NCBI GenBank assembly: GCA_003265885.1
Contig: QFBQ01000014.1
Coordinates: 1-34,070, forward strand
Length of the DNA: 34,070 nt
Direction: 5' to 3'
DNA from: Candidatus Marinamargulisbacteria bacterium SCGC AG-343-D04
GTDB lineage: Bacteria > Margulisbacteria > Marinamargulisbacteria > GCA-2716485 > GCA-002719695
Shown: one piece after another, positions 27,283 to 34,070 of the stretch
Layout: each line of letters begins with the position of its first letter
Numbering within the stretch: the first letter of the stretch is position 1
Program-made: the position numbers and the translations under genes
Notes under the pieces: generated by a model
Seen by the model: the letters and a program-made list of their open reading frames with translations, nothing else
The model's database searches: none
Told to the model about the DNA's origin: nothing

Positions 27283-29069
27283 ACATGGGTCCCTGCACAT
27301 AGTTCTACAGAAAAATCGCTCATTTTAACCACTCTCACATTATCTTTATCATATTTTTCACCAAACAGTGCCATCGCTCCGGATTTTTTTGCACTTTCTA
27401 GATCTGTATGAAACGTATCTATTTTTAAATTAGACTGAATAATGTCATTGACCTCTTTTTCGATATGATCTTGTTCTTGAGATGAAATACTTTCAAAGTG
27501 AGAAAAATCAAAACGCAAGCGATGAGAATCTACTAAACTTCCTGCTTGATGCACATGAGTACCTAGTCGACGTCTTAATACTTCGTGAACGATATGTGTT
27601 GCACTATGGTGTCTGGCCATTCCTACTTTTTCATCTCTATCATGAATAATTCTCGCTTCTCCACCTTTGGCTATATTTAAATCTTCTGCTAAATGCAAGT
27701 CTAATCCATCAAATTGACCATGGCTTACATGTTGCTGCGCATTGTCTAGGGCCTGCTGCTCAAAGGACGCCGCTTTCCTAGATCGTTCTTTTTGTTTATT
27801 TAACAACTCATCAAACTGCTTAAAATCTACTGAAATCCCAGCTTCTTCTGCCAATATAGAGGTTAAATCTATTGGAAAGCCATAGGTGTCATATAATTTA
27901 AAAGCATCCTCCCCTGATAAGCTTGTCGATTTTTGAGCTACAAGATGGGCTTTAATCTGCTCAAACATCTGCAAACCAGATGAAAGCGTTGCTAAAAAAC
28001 TTTCCTCTTCCGCCAACACGACACGCTTTATCACCTCTTCTTTGTCTTTAAGATGCGTAAAATGATCTTTCAAACTATTCACCACATCACTCACACATTC
28101 ATACAATAGAGGGTTCTCTACTCCTAATTTTTTGGCATAACGGCAGGCTCTTCTTAACAGTCTTCTTAGCACATATCCTTTCCCTTCATTAGAGGGAAAA
28201 ACATTGTCGGCTATTCCAAAACATAAGGTTCTAACATGGTCGGCAATAACTCGATGAGGCATACCTGAATCATCATCACTATAGGCAATCCCAGTTAAGC
28301 GCTCTATTTTTTTTATCGTGGGTAAAAACAAATCAGTATTATAGTTGGATTGGCTTCCTTGTAAAAATGCACAAAGACGCTCAAACCCAGCCCCCGTGTC
28401 CACATGTTTATTAGGAAGAGGTTCTAGCTCTCCATTATTTAGTCTATTAAATTGAATAAAGACCAGATTCCATAATTCTATAAATCGACCATCATTAATA
28501 ACATCCTGATTGAGCTCAAAATTGATAGGTTCATCACTTAAGCACACATGAATCTCAGAACATGGGCCACAGGGCCCTGTCTTTCCCATCTCCCAAAAAT
28601 TATCTTTTTCATCACAACGAACAATCTGCGCATGATTAATATCTGTAATATCCTTCCATAAGGATTCCGATTCATCGTCTTCATTAAAAACTGTTGCAAC
28701 CAAGCGATATTTGGGAATTCTCAATGTTTCTGTCAAAAAAGACCAAGCCCATTCAATCGCCTCTTTTTTATAATAATCACCAAAGGACCAATTTCCTAAC
28801 ATTTCAAATGATGTCAAATGAGTGAGGTCTTTTCCTACATCTTCCAAGTCATTATGTTTTCCAGATACGCGAATGCAAATCTGTGAATTCACAGCACGAT
28901 TGAACGAGCTGTCTTTTCCCAAGAAAACATCTTTAAACTGGTTCATTCCCGCATTTACAAACAATAGAGACGGGTCGTTTTCTGGGACTATCGAGCTTCC
29001 TGGAACAAAGGTATGATGTTTTTTTTCAAAAAACTGAATAAATACTTGTCTGAGTTCCTGGCTATTCAT
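26838..29069 (-). CDS. alaS: Alanyl-tRNA synthetase, C-terminally truncated
   Basis: AlaRS charges tRNA-Ala and edits mischarged Ser/Gly. The class II core shows SSIVPENDPSLLFVNAGMNQ at the N-terminus, then NFWEMGKTGPCGPCSEIH, HVDTGAGFERLCAFLQGS and HRVIADHVRTLCFGIADNVF. The editing domain keeps its zinc ligands in HSATH (about 485-489) and CAGTH (about 589-593), followed by SAGTRRVEAIAG. The coiled linker continues to about residue 703 (near 26,960). The last 40 residues are antisense to the lpt gene. The DHHA1/C-Ala domain with GGGR is absent here but present at 21,800-22,165. Such cores can retain aminoacylation activity in E. coli, so function is plausible. Confidence 0.93.
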   Translation of the reverse strand: MNSQELRQVFIQFFEKKHHTFVPGSSIVPENDPSLLFVNAGMNQFKDVFLGKDSSFNRAVNSQICIRVSGKHNDLEDVGKDLTHLTSFEMLGNWSFGDYYKKEAIEWAWSFLTETLRIPKYRLVATVFNEDDESESLWKDITDINHAQIVRCDEKDNFWEMGKTGPCGPCSEIHVCLSDEPINFELNQDVINDGRFIELWNLVFIQFNRLNNGELEPLPNKHVDTGAGFERLCAFLQGSQSNYNTDLFLPTIKKIERLTGIAYSDDDSGMPHRVIADHVRTLCFGIADNVFPSNEGKGYVLRRLLRRACRYAKKLGVENPLLYECVSDVVNSLKDHFTHLKDKEEVIKRVVLAEEESFLATLSSGLQMFEQIKAHLVAQKSTSLSGEDAFKLYDTYGFPIDLTSILAEEAGISVDFKQFDELLNKQKERSRKAASFEQQALDNAQQHVSHGQFDGLDLHLAEDLNIAKGGEARIIHDRDEKVGMARHHSATHIVHEVLRRRLGTHVHQAGSLVDSHRLRFDFSHFESISSQEQDHIEKEVNDIIQSNLKIDTFHTDLESAKKSGAMALFGEKYDKDNVRVVKMSDFSVELCAGTHVQNTEMIERIKIISETAISAGTRRVEAIAGTENIKEYLKKDIRALSENMQSQLEKYEKKVSKNMEKSWGDFSDKWQECSNRSIEKCDVGEMEEYIRKIKNCSFCILIVKKEQYNVSSFSLTTFTFPSHSTSDVSSCNTTLSAVMVLSS

Positions 29070-29084
29070 AAGGTAATACAGCGA

Positions 29085-29255
29085 TTATTTTTTTCTAAAA
29101 AAAGATAACCACCCTTTTAAATCTGTCACTAATTCAACTCTATTGATGACTTTTCTAAATGACATCAAGGTTCTAATCCCTTCTATAACGAGATAAATGA
29201 AAAGAAGAATACAGACTAAGGTGGATATTTTAATTAAAAGATCTATATTAATCAT
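29085..29255 (-). CDS. Small membrane protein of unknown function
   Basis: A 56-residue frame, MINIDLLIKISTLVCILLFI, continuing YLVIEGIRTLMSFRK. One hydrophobic helix (about residues 5-25) is followed by a basic amphipathic tail ending FFRKK. Its ATG overlaps the stop of the upstream YtxH-like gene (ATGA), so the two are probably coupled. Together they lie between xseA and alaS, transcribed toward alaS. No family is recognised; a partner role with the YtxH-like protein is an inference from coupling. Confidence 0.6.
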   Translation of the reverse strand: MINIDLLIKISTLVCILLFIYLVIEGIRTLMSFRKVINRVELVTDLKGWLSFFRKK

Positions 29256-29572
29256 TTTTTATTTTTTTTAACGGATGTTGTTTTAGGCGATTTTTTTTCG
29301 TCTACCATTTTTGAAATTCTAGAAAATCCTTGCTCGATAGCTTCAAGTGTTTTAGCTACTAAAACATCTGTTTTTTCTGGGATATTTTTTAGAGTATCTT
29401 CCATAGGATTTAGATTGTCATCTGTTTTCTCTGAAGATTCTTTTTGCTTTTTATTTTCTTTCAATGCAGTCATATCTTCGAGATTATCAGACAGAATTAA
29501 GGCTCCTATGGCTCCTAATACAGACCCTATAATAACCCCTTCTAAAAATCTACTTTTACTCATACAAGACAT
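29252..29572 (-). CDS. YtxH-like small membrane-anchored protein
   Basis: A 106-residue protein with an N-terminal glycine-rich membrane segment (EGVIIGSVLGAIGALILSDN), then a charged, helix-prone region (residues 30-90) and a lysine-rich tail. This matches the general architecture of YtxH/gas-vesicle-like stress proteins, but no specific function can be given. ATGs at 29572 and 29563 are both possible, with GAAGGGA ahead of the first. Its stop overlaps the 56-residue gene. It is divergent from xseA. Confidence 0.65.
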   Translation of the reverse strand: MSCMSKSRFLEGVIIGSVLGAIGALILSDNLEDMTALKENKKQKESSEKTDDNLNPMEDTLKNIPEKTDVLVAKTLEAIEQGFSRISKMVDEKKSPKTTSVKKNKK

Positions 29573-29652
29573 CCCTTCATTATCTATTATTACTATCTAT
29601 AATATTAAATTGCCCCTAACATGTAAACGATAATGTTCGTTTTTATAATTAT

Positions 29653-30831
29653 ATGGTACAACAGACAGTTATGGAAACGCTTTCTTTAGAACAAAAACAA
29701 TTTACGGTTACAGAAATCAATTCGATTATCAAAACGATTCTTGAAGAGTGTCCGTTTACACAAGATATTTGGATTAGTGGAGAGATTACTCAACTCAACT
29801 TTTATCAAAGGGGCAATCAATACTATTTTAATCTTTCTGATGGCGAATCTACCATAAATTGCGTCATTTACTCCAATGTCATCCCTCTTCTTACCTTTAA
29901 GTTAGAAAAAGGACAGCACATTTTTGCACGAGGAAAAATTAGATATTTTCATAAAAAAGGGACACTTATTTTTCAAGTATCTTATCTGTCAGAACATGGT
30001 ATTGGCAATGAACATAAAAAATTAACAGCACTCACTCAGCAATTAAGCAAAGAAGGTTTATTTGACTCTATTCACAAACTGTCTATTCCTTCTTTCCCAA
30101 CATCCATTGCAGTTATTACCTCCCCAGATTCAGCGGCTATGTGGGACTTTGTCACCACGCTTAGAGCTACGACTCACTATGTCAAACTTTTCATTGTTCC
30201 AGCCGTTGTTCAAGGCGATCATAGTGCCTTTTCACTTATTGAAGCCATCGATAGAGCTATTCGCAAAAATGTAGATCTTATTACGATTATTAGAGGCGGC
30301 GGATCTGCTGAAGATTTATCTTCGTTTAACAATGAACTTCTTGTTAGAAAAATCTTTGCTTGCTCTATTCCTATTCAAGTGGGGATTGGACATAAAACCG
30401 ACGATCATTTATGCGATCATGTAGCAGATCTTAGTTGTGTGACTCCAACTGCGTGTGCAGAGTATATTGCAGGCCCTTTTAAACAGATAAGAGAACAACT
30501 TATTCAAAACCTGAGACAGATTTCCTATCATATCGAGCATAAGGTTCAAAAAGATCGCGACTCCGTTTTTCAAACCCTTTCAAACATGACAGTGATTATG
30601 AAGTCAAAATTAGAGGCTACAACACTAAACATTAAACATCTGCTTTCATCATTAAGCGAGGCCAACCCTCTTTCAAGACTATCTAAAGGATTTTCTATTA
30701 CAGAGTTTAAAGGAAAACGATTGCATTCAGTCGCTAATCTTAAAAAAGGAGATAGGTTGGAAACCTTCTTTCATAATGGCTCCATAACGAGTCGTATTGA
30801 CGAAGTCTTACCAAAAACGCCCTTAGCTTAA
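29653..30831 (+). CDS. xseA: Exodeoxyribonuclease VII large subunit
   Basis: XseA is the catalytic subunit of exonuclease VII. The 392-residue product has an N-terminal OB-fold (FTVTEINSIIKTILEE, DIWISGEITQL, YYFNLSDGESTINCVIYSN), then the catalytic region IAVITSPDSAAMWDFVTTLR. DLITIIRGGGSAEDLSSFNN (the RGGGS motif), VGIGHKTDDHLCDHVAD and TPTACAEYI follow, then a coiled coil and the C-terminal LSKGFSIT region. TATAAT at 29644-29649 sits 3 bp before the ATG at 29653, so either the mRNA is leaderless or the start is the ATG at 29671. The stop overlaps the convergent helicase stop by 4 bp. Its partner xseB is 8 kb away. Confidence 0.95.
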   Translation: MVQQTVMETLSLEQKQFTVTEINSIIKTILEECPFTQDIWISGEITQLNFYQRGNQYYFNLSDGESTINCVIYSNVIPLLTFKLEKGQHIFARGKIRYFHKKGTLIFQVSYLSEHGIGNEHKKLTALTQQLSKEGLFDSIHKLSIPSFPTSIAVITSPDSAAMWDFVTTLRATTHYVKLFIVPAVVQGDHSAFSLIEAIDRAIRKNVDLITIIRGGGSAEDLSSFNNELLVRKIFACSIPIQVGIGHKTDDHLCDHVADLSCVTPTACAEYIAGPFKQIREQLIQNLRQISYHIEHKVQKDRDSVFQTLSNMTVIMKSKLEATTLNIKHLLSSLSEANPLSRLSKGFSITEFKGKRLHSVANLKKGDRLETFFHNGSITSRIDEVLPKTPLA

Positions 30832-33800
30832 GGTTTTAATTTCGCTAAAGTCGCTTCCAACTCCTCTAAGGTCCTCATCCCCCTCTTTTCATCAAACTTA
30901 ATATCTTTACAGTTTTTAATCGACACGTTTTTCACTCCCCCACCTTTTAAGATACCAAGCAACTCTTCTAAGACGGCTCCATTTCTTTTCACAAGGTATA
31001 TCCATTTTAACTTATCGCTAGCCTGCATCTTAAGATATTCTATTACCCTCTGTTGATTTTTATTAAAAATAGATGGAGATAAAAACAAACACACCCTGCC
31101 ACTTTGAAATTCAAATGGTTTGTACTCCACTACTTCTAATGATTTTTTCTCCACTTGCACTAGCTTTCTTTCCGCTGCCTCCCTCTTCGCTCTTTCCGCA
31201 GCTTCACTCTTCGCTCTTTCCGCTGCTTCCCTCTTCGCTCTTTCTGATGCTTCCCTCTTCGCTCTTTCCGCTGCTTCCAAAAATAATCTTTCTTCTTCCA
31301 TCCGTGTATTTTCTACATGCTTATCAAGCTCTGGGGAAATCACATTTTGAACAATAACATCTAAAACACTTGCTAATATTTCTTCATCTTCAGGGGAAAG
31401 TTCAAAACTTCCTAATTCTTGTTTAATAACTTCTTTTATTCTACTGACATCTCCAAAAACCAATTCACCCTCTATATCTTTTTGTAGATGTTCGATTAAT
31501 CTCTCATGAAACTTTCCAAGATTCTCAACAGTCCCTCCTATAATTTCAGCAAAATACTCATCATCATCATCACCTGAATTTAGCTCTTCATCATCGCACA
31601 TGACTTTAGCCCCGCCACCTTCTTCTATTACCTCCTCCTTACTCTTCACACCTATATGTCTCAACTCTTCAAGAAGATCTGCTTTACTAATTTCTGAAAT
31701 CACTCTCCTAACAAAAATATCTAACAATCTTCTTTTGCCGACTTTATCAAATCTAGGGTAAATTTCAAATTCAACGTCTTTCATTATTCGTTTATATACG
31801 TCAAACATCCTTGTACCTAGCAGCTCTTCTGAATTAAGCTCTAATATTTTGCAATTCATACTTCCCTTGGGATCCTCTAATAAATGCTGGGTTCCATGGA
31901 ATCTACCATGGCTAACTCGTCCTCCCCTTCCCATTATTTGTCTTTCTTGGGAAGGATTCCATGCTTTACTACAATTTATAATCCACTCTGTACACATAGT
32001 AAGACCTTCTGCTCCTGCTTTTGAACATAAAAGAACTCTAGATTTTAAGACATGAGTCCATAATGAATCTAATACAGTATCTATTTTAGAGTTTAAAACT
32101 TTTGCCCCATTCTTTTTTCTATTTATTAAATCTACAGTATTTTGCAAAATTTCAACTTCACGCCCCATAGGTATCACTCTTGATTTAAACCCCTGTAATT
32201 TAACATCCTGCATTTTAGCTTTAAGTAAATCGACTGTAACTTTACCGCTAACAAATTCATCTTCCAAAGAATAATTTCCATTCCCCCCCTTCTTCAACAC
32301 CTTACAGCGACAAAGAAAATTCCCATAAAACTCTATTTTGTTTAAGTCCTGAAGTTCTTTCTGTGAAATTTCAAAAAACCTTTGTTGCTGACCTTTATTT
32401 ATTTTTGTCTTTACAACTTTTTTCAATGCTCTCCAAGCACTATCTTCATCCTCGGATTTGTTTATTCGTTTCCCTAAATCATAGCGAAATCCGTCACTAA
32501 ATGTATAAAGTTGCCCTTCTGTTTCTAAAGGAACTATAACGCCTATTGCCTGTAGGTATTCAAATACCTCCACCCTGTCATCCTCTGAGAGACTACGATC
32601 TAGAGCTTTCGATAGTGTCAAGGCGGAAAAACAGTTATTAAAATGTCTGAGATCTAATTCATTACTATCGTTTTCACCTGTAACATTCCCCACAGATAGA
32701 TTAAATTGAGATTTCACCACATACTCAACCAATGCTAATTGATTATATGTGTCACAAAAAATAACTATATTAGGAACTATTTTCTGTCCTTCTATTATAC
32801 TTTTCATTTGTGTATAAATTGAGCGAAGCTTAGGACTACACTTAATTAACCTAGCAATATCTTCCCTACTTAGGTCACGGAGGTGCTGTAAAAGATTTGT
32901 TCGTCCTTCTAGAGAATTTTCGAATCTAGTTAATAAAGGAGAGAACTCAGCTTCTGAAACTTTTTGAATTGCTGAAAGAAAATGATAGCTCCTTTCGATT
33001 TCACTTTCTTCAGGGTACTTAAAACCTTCTATTGGCAAACCAACCTTTTCAACGGTCACACTAGATTTAAGCCCTACTGAACAAACAGGACAGCATCCGC
33101 CTTTTGGAACAACTCTAGTTATCTCCCTACTTGGTTGAGCACTTGCGCCTTTTTCCTTCACGCTACTTACACTGTGAATACTCAACAATTTATCTCTTTC
33201 CTTCATTTCCTTATAAAACCCCCTAACTTCTTTTTCTAATTTTTTGGGCCCTATTGTAGATTTAGGCGACAACTCTTTCTTCAAAGCACAATTGAGTCTT
33301 TTTCCTAAACGTAACATAGCATTATCATATTCATTTTGAGCACTTTTGTATTGACTTACATGAGCTTCTCCCCCCATCAACGACACCAATTCAAGAGGCT
33401 GTAAAGGAGAACTAGTTAATGGAGTTGCTGTTAACATCAACACCATTTTTTTCTCTACTTCTCTTTCCAGGTTTTTCTGTAAAAACTCTTTTAATTGCTG
33501 ATTGTGCTTACCTTTATTCGAAAAGTGATGCGCTTCATCCACAGCAATAAAGTTAAAGTCCTCCTTAAAAATCGAGTCAACAGAGCTACCACTCCTATAG
33601 TTTCCTAGAGTTAAATCTGGAGTTGAAACACATATCTTTCCTCCGTTTTCTAACATTAGACCAACCCAATTAGCAGATTTATCATTTTTGCGAACGATAT
33701 TTGAGTTACATATTTTTTCAATTTCTTGAACCCAAACTCTTATCAATCCTTTTGGACATATAATACGTGCTCGTAATACTCCCGTATTTTTCATATAGTG

Positions 33801-34031
33801 ATTCATTAACGCAATAGCTAAAGAAGTCTTTCCTTCACCAACATCTAAACCTACAATAAGTCTTTTTTTTAAAATAGCCTCTCTAAATGCATCCTCTTGT
33901 CTTGGTCTAGGTGTAAATTTTCCAAAATAAGGATTTTTCGATTTTGGCAACCGCTTATTACTTCCTGAGACAACTTCCGTAAAACAGTTTTCTTCTATAC
34001 TAAACATCTCTTTATATCTACAACTCATCAC
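30828..34031 (-). CDS. Large SNF2-like SF2 helicase with octapeptide-repeat helix
   Basis: The 1,067-residue protein has helicase motifs: Q-like KFTPRPRQEDAF (39-50), Walker A GLDVGEGKT (61-69), DEAH in FIAVDEAHHFSNKG (165-168), motif III TATPLTSS (201-208), motif IV-like NIVIFCDTYNQLALVEYV, motif V SRVLLCSKAGAEGLTM and motif VI QERQIMGRGGRVSHGR (about residue 700). Long insertions separate motifs III-IV and IV-V; the first holds a CCPVC cluster. Past 700 come an acidic region (DDEELNSGDDDDEYFAEI), a helical stretch with AAERAKRE-type repeats (about 918-955) and a 90-residue C-terminal domain of unknown kind. The start is GTG 34031 or ATG 34028 after GAGGTGA. The substrate is unknown; DNA repair, chromatin-like remodelling or host-directed roles cannot be told apart. 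Confidence 0.75.
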   Translation of the reverse strand: MMSCRYKEMFSIEENCFTEVVSGSNKRLPKSKNPYFGKFTPRPRQEDAFREAILKKRLIVGLDVGEGKTSLAIALMNHYMKNTGVLRARIICPKGLIRVWVQEIEKICNSNIVRKNDKSANWVGLMLENGGKICVSTPDLTLGNYRSGSSVDSIFKEDFNFIAVDEAHHFSNKGKHNQQLKEFLQKNLEREVEKKMVLMLTATPLTSSPLQPLELVSLMGGEAHVSQYKSAQNEYDNAMLRLGKRLNCALKKELSPKSTIGPKKLEKEVRGFYKEMKERDKLLSIHSVSSVKEKGASAQPSREITRVVPKGGCCPVCSVGLKSSVTVEKVGLPIEGFKYPEESEIERSYHFLSAIQKVSEAEFSPLLTRFENSLEGRTNLLQHLRDLSREDIARLIKCSPKLRSIYTQMKSIIEGQKIVPNIVIFCDTYNQLALVEYVVKSQFNLSVGNVTGENDSNELDLRHFNNCFSALTLSKALDRSLSEDDRVEVFEYLQAIGVIVPLETEGQLYTFSDGFRYDLGKRINKSEDEDSAWRALKKVVKTKINKGQQQRFFEISQKELQDLNKIEFYGNFLCRCKVLKKGGNGNYSLEDEFVSGKVTVDLLKAKMQDVKLQGFKSRVIPMGREVEILQNTVDLINRKKNGAKVLNSKIDTVLDSLWTHVLKSRVLLCSKAGAEGLTMCTEWIINCSKAWNPSQERQIMGRGGRVSHGRFHGTQHLLEDPKGSMNCKILELNSEELLGTRMFDVYKRIMKDVEFEIYPRFDKVGKRRLLDIFVRRVISEISKADLLEELRHIGVKSKEEVIEEGGGAKVMCDDEELNSGDDDDEYFAEIIGGTVENLGKFHERLIEHLQKDIEGELVFGDVSRIKEVIKQELGSFELSPEDEEILASVLDVIVQNVISPELDKHVENTRMEEERLFLEAAERAKREASERAKREAAERAKSEAAERAKREAAERKLVQVEKKSLEVVEYKPFEFQSGRVCLFLSPSIFNKNQQRVIEYLKMQASDKLKWIYLVKRNGAVLEELLGILKGGGVKNVSIKNCKDIKFDEKRGMRTLEELEATLAKLKP
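31168..31278 (-). repeat. 24-bp tandem repeat encoding an ER/K helix
   Basis: About 4.6 copies of a 24-bp unit (plus-strand form CTCTTTCCGCTGCTTCCCTC plus TTCG) lie in frame within the helicase gene and encode AAERAKRE octads. Copies differ by a few substitutions (for example S for A, S for R). The pattern of alternating E and R/K suggests a stable single alpha-helix used as a rigid spacer. Copy number may vary by slippage. Confidence 0.9.
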
Positions 34032-34070
34032 TTCGGAATCACCTCATTCTATTGTTTTAATAAATACTCA

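Noticed and set aside
31168..31278. CRISPR-like array
   Set aside because: The 24-bp units are directly tandem without spacers and are in frame with a helicase; this is a coding repeat.
31073..31357. Plus-strand leucine/phenylalanine/serine-rich frames (94 and 76 residues) opposite the helicase
   Set aside because: They are antisense shadows of the AAERAKRE repeat with no start signal.
12831..34070. 23S or 5S rRNA downstream of tRNA-Ile or on the minus strand
   Set aside because: No conserved 23S or 5S stretches were seen on either strand; the space is filled by protein genes and pseudogenes.

Overview
The window comes from an AT-rich bacterium with a Gram-negative-type envelope (an LptC/LptA-like LPS-transport gene, PlsC, MEP-pathway genes). 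Ribosomal proteins S14 and L36 are the short zinc-binding kinds (C-x2-C ... C-x2-C in S14; C-x2-C-x12-C-x4-H in L36). This argues against an ordinary alpha- or gammaproteobacterium, which normally carries the long S14. The low GC content, the split rRNA operon, decaying genes and broken gene order suggest a host-associated or reduced-genome lineage. I do not assign a phylum: placing the 16S gene in a tree would settle that.

Layout. (1) 1-10,869, plus strand: the S10/spc/alpha ribosomal superoperon entered inside rpsQ: rpsQ-rplN-rplX-rplE-rpsN-rpsH-rplF-rplR-rpsE-rplO-secY-adk, a probable internal promoter, then rpmJ-rpsM-rpsK-rpoA-rplQ-truA-rplM-rpsI-serA. rpmD, map and infA are missing from their usual places, and rpsD lies elsewhere. 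(2) 10,870-12,830: a strong rrn promoter, a 16S rRNA gene bracketed by a complementary processing stem, and tRNA-Ile(GAT). No 23S or 5S follows. (3) 12,968-15,562: decaying DNA, namely a multiply frameshifted lipase-maturation-factor (LMF-type) pseudogene, tRNA-Ala(TGC) on the opposite strand, and remnants or hypothetical ORFs on the minus strand. (4) 15,593-21,608: glmM and rpsD (minus, with a clear terminator), plsC (plus), and xseB-ispA-dxs (minus), a conserved isoprenoid cluster. (5) 21,773-29,069: a plus-strand block (AlaRS C-terminal domain fragment, ruvX, purM, purN, purH, lptC/A-like) facing an alaS that lacks its C-terminal domain. (6) 29,085-34,031: two tiny membrane-associated proteins (minus), xseA (plus) and a 1,067-residue SNF2/SF2-type helicase with an octapeptide repeat (minus).

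The most notable observation is the broken alanyl-tRNA synthetase. The catalytic plus editing part (minus strand, about 29,069-26,960) has lost the C-Ala/DHHA1 domain. That domain sits about 4.7 kb away in the opposite orientation, fused by an ATGA overlap to ruvX. At the same place the lptC/A-like reading frame runs into antisense alaS. One inversion of the ruvX-purMNH-lpt block would explain both broken genes and the strand pattern. The alternative is a trans-split AlaRS or two alaS copies. The rest is mainly core housekeeping: translation, secretion, purine synthesis, isoprenoid and cell-wall precursors, and exonuclease VII (both subunits, encoded 8 kb apart).
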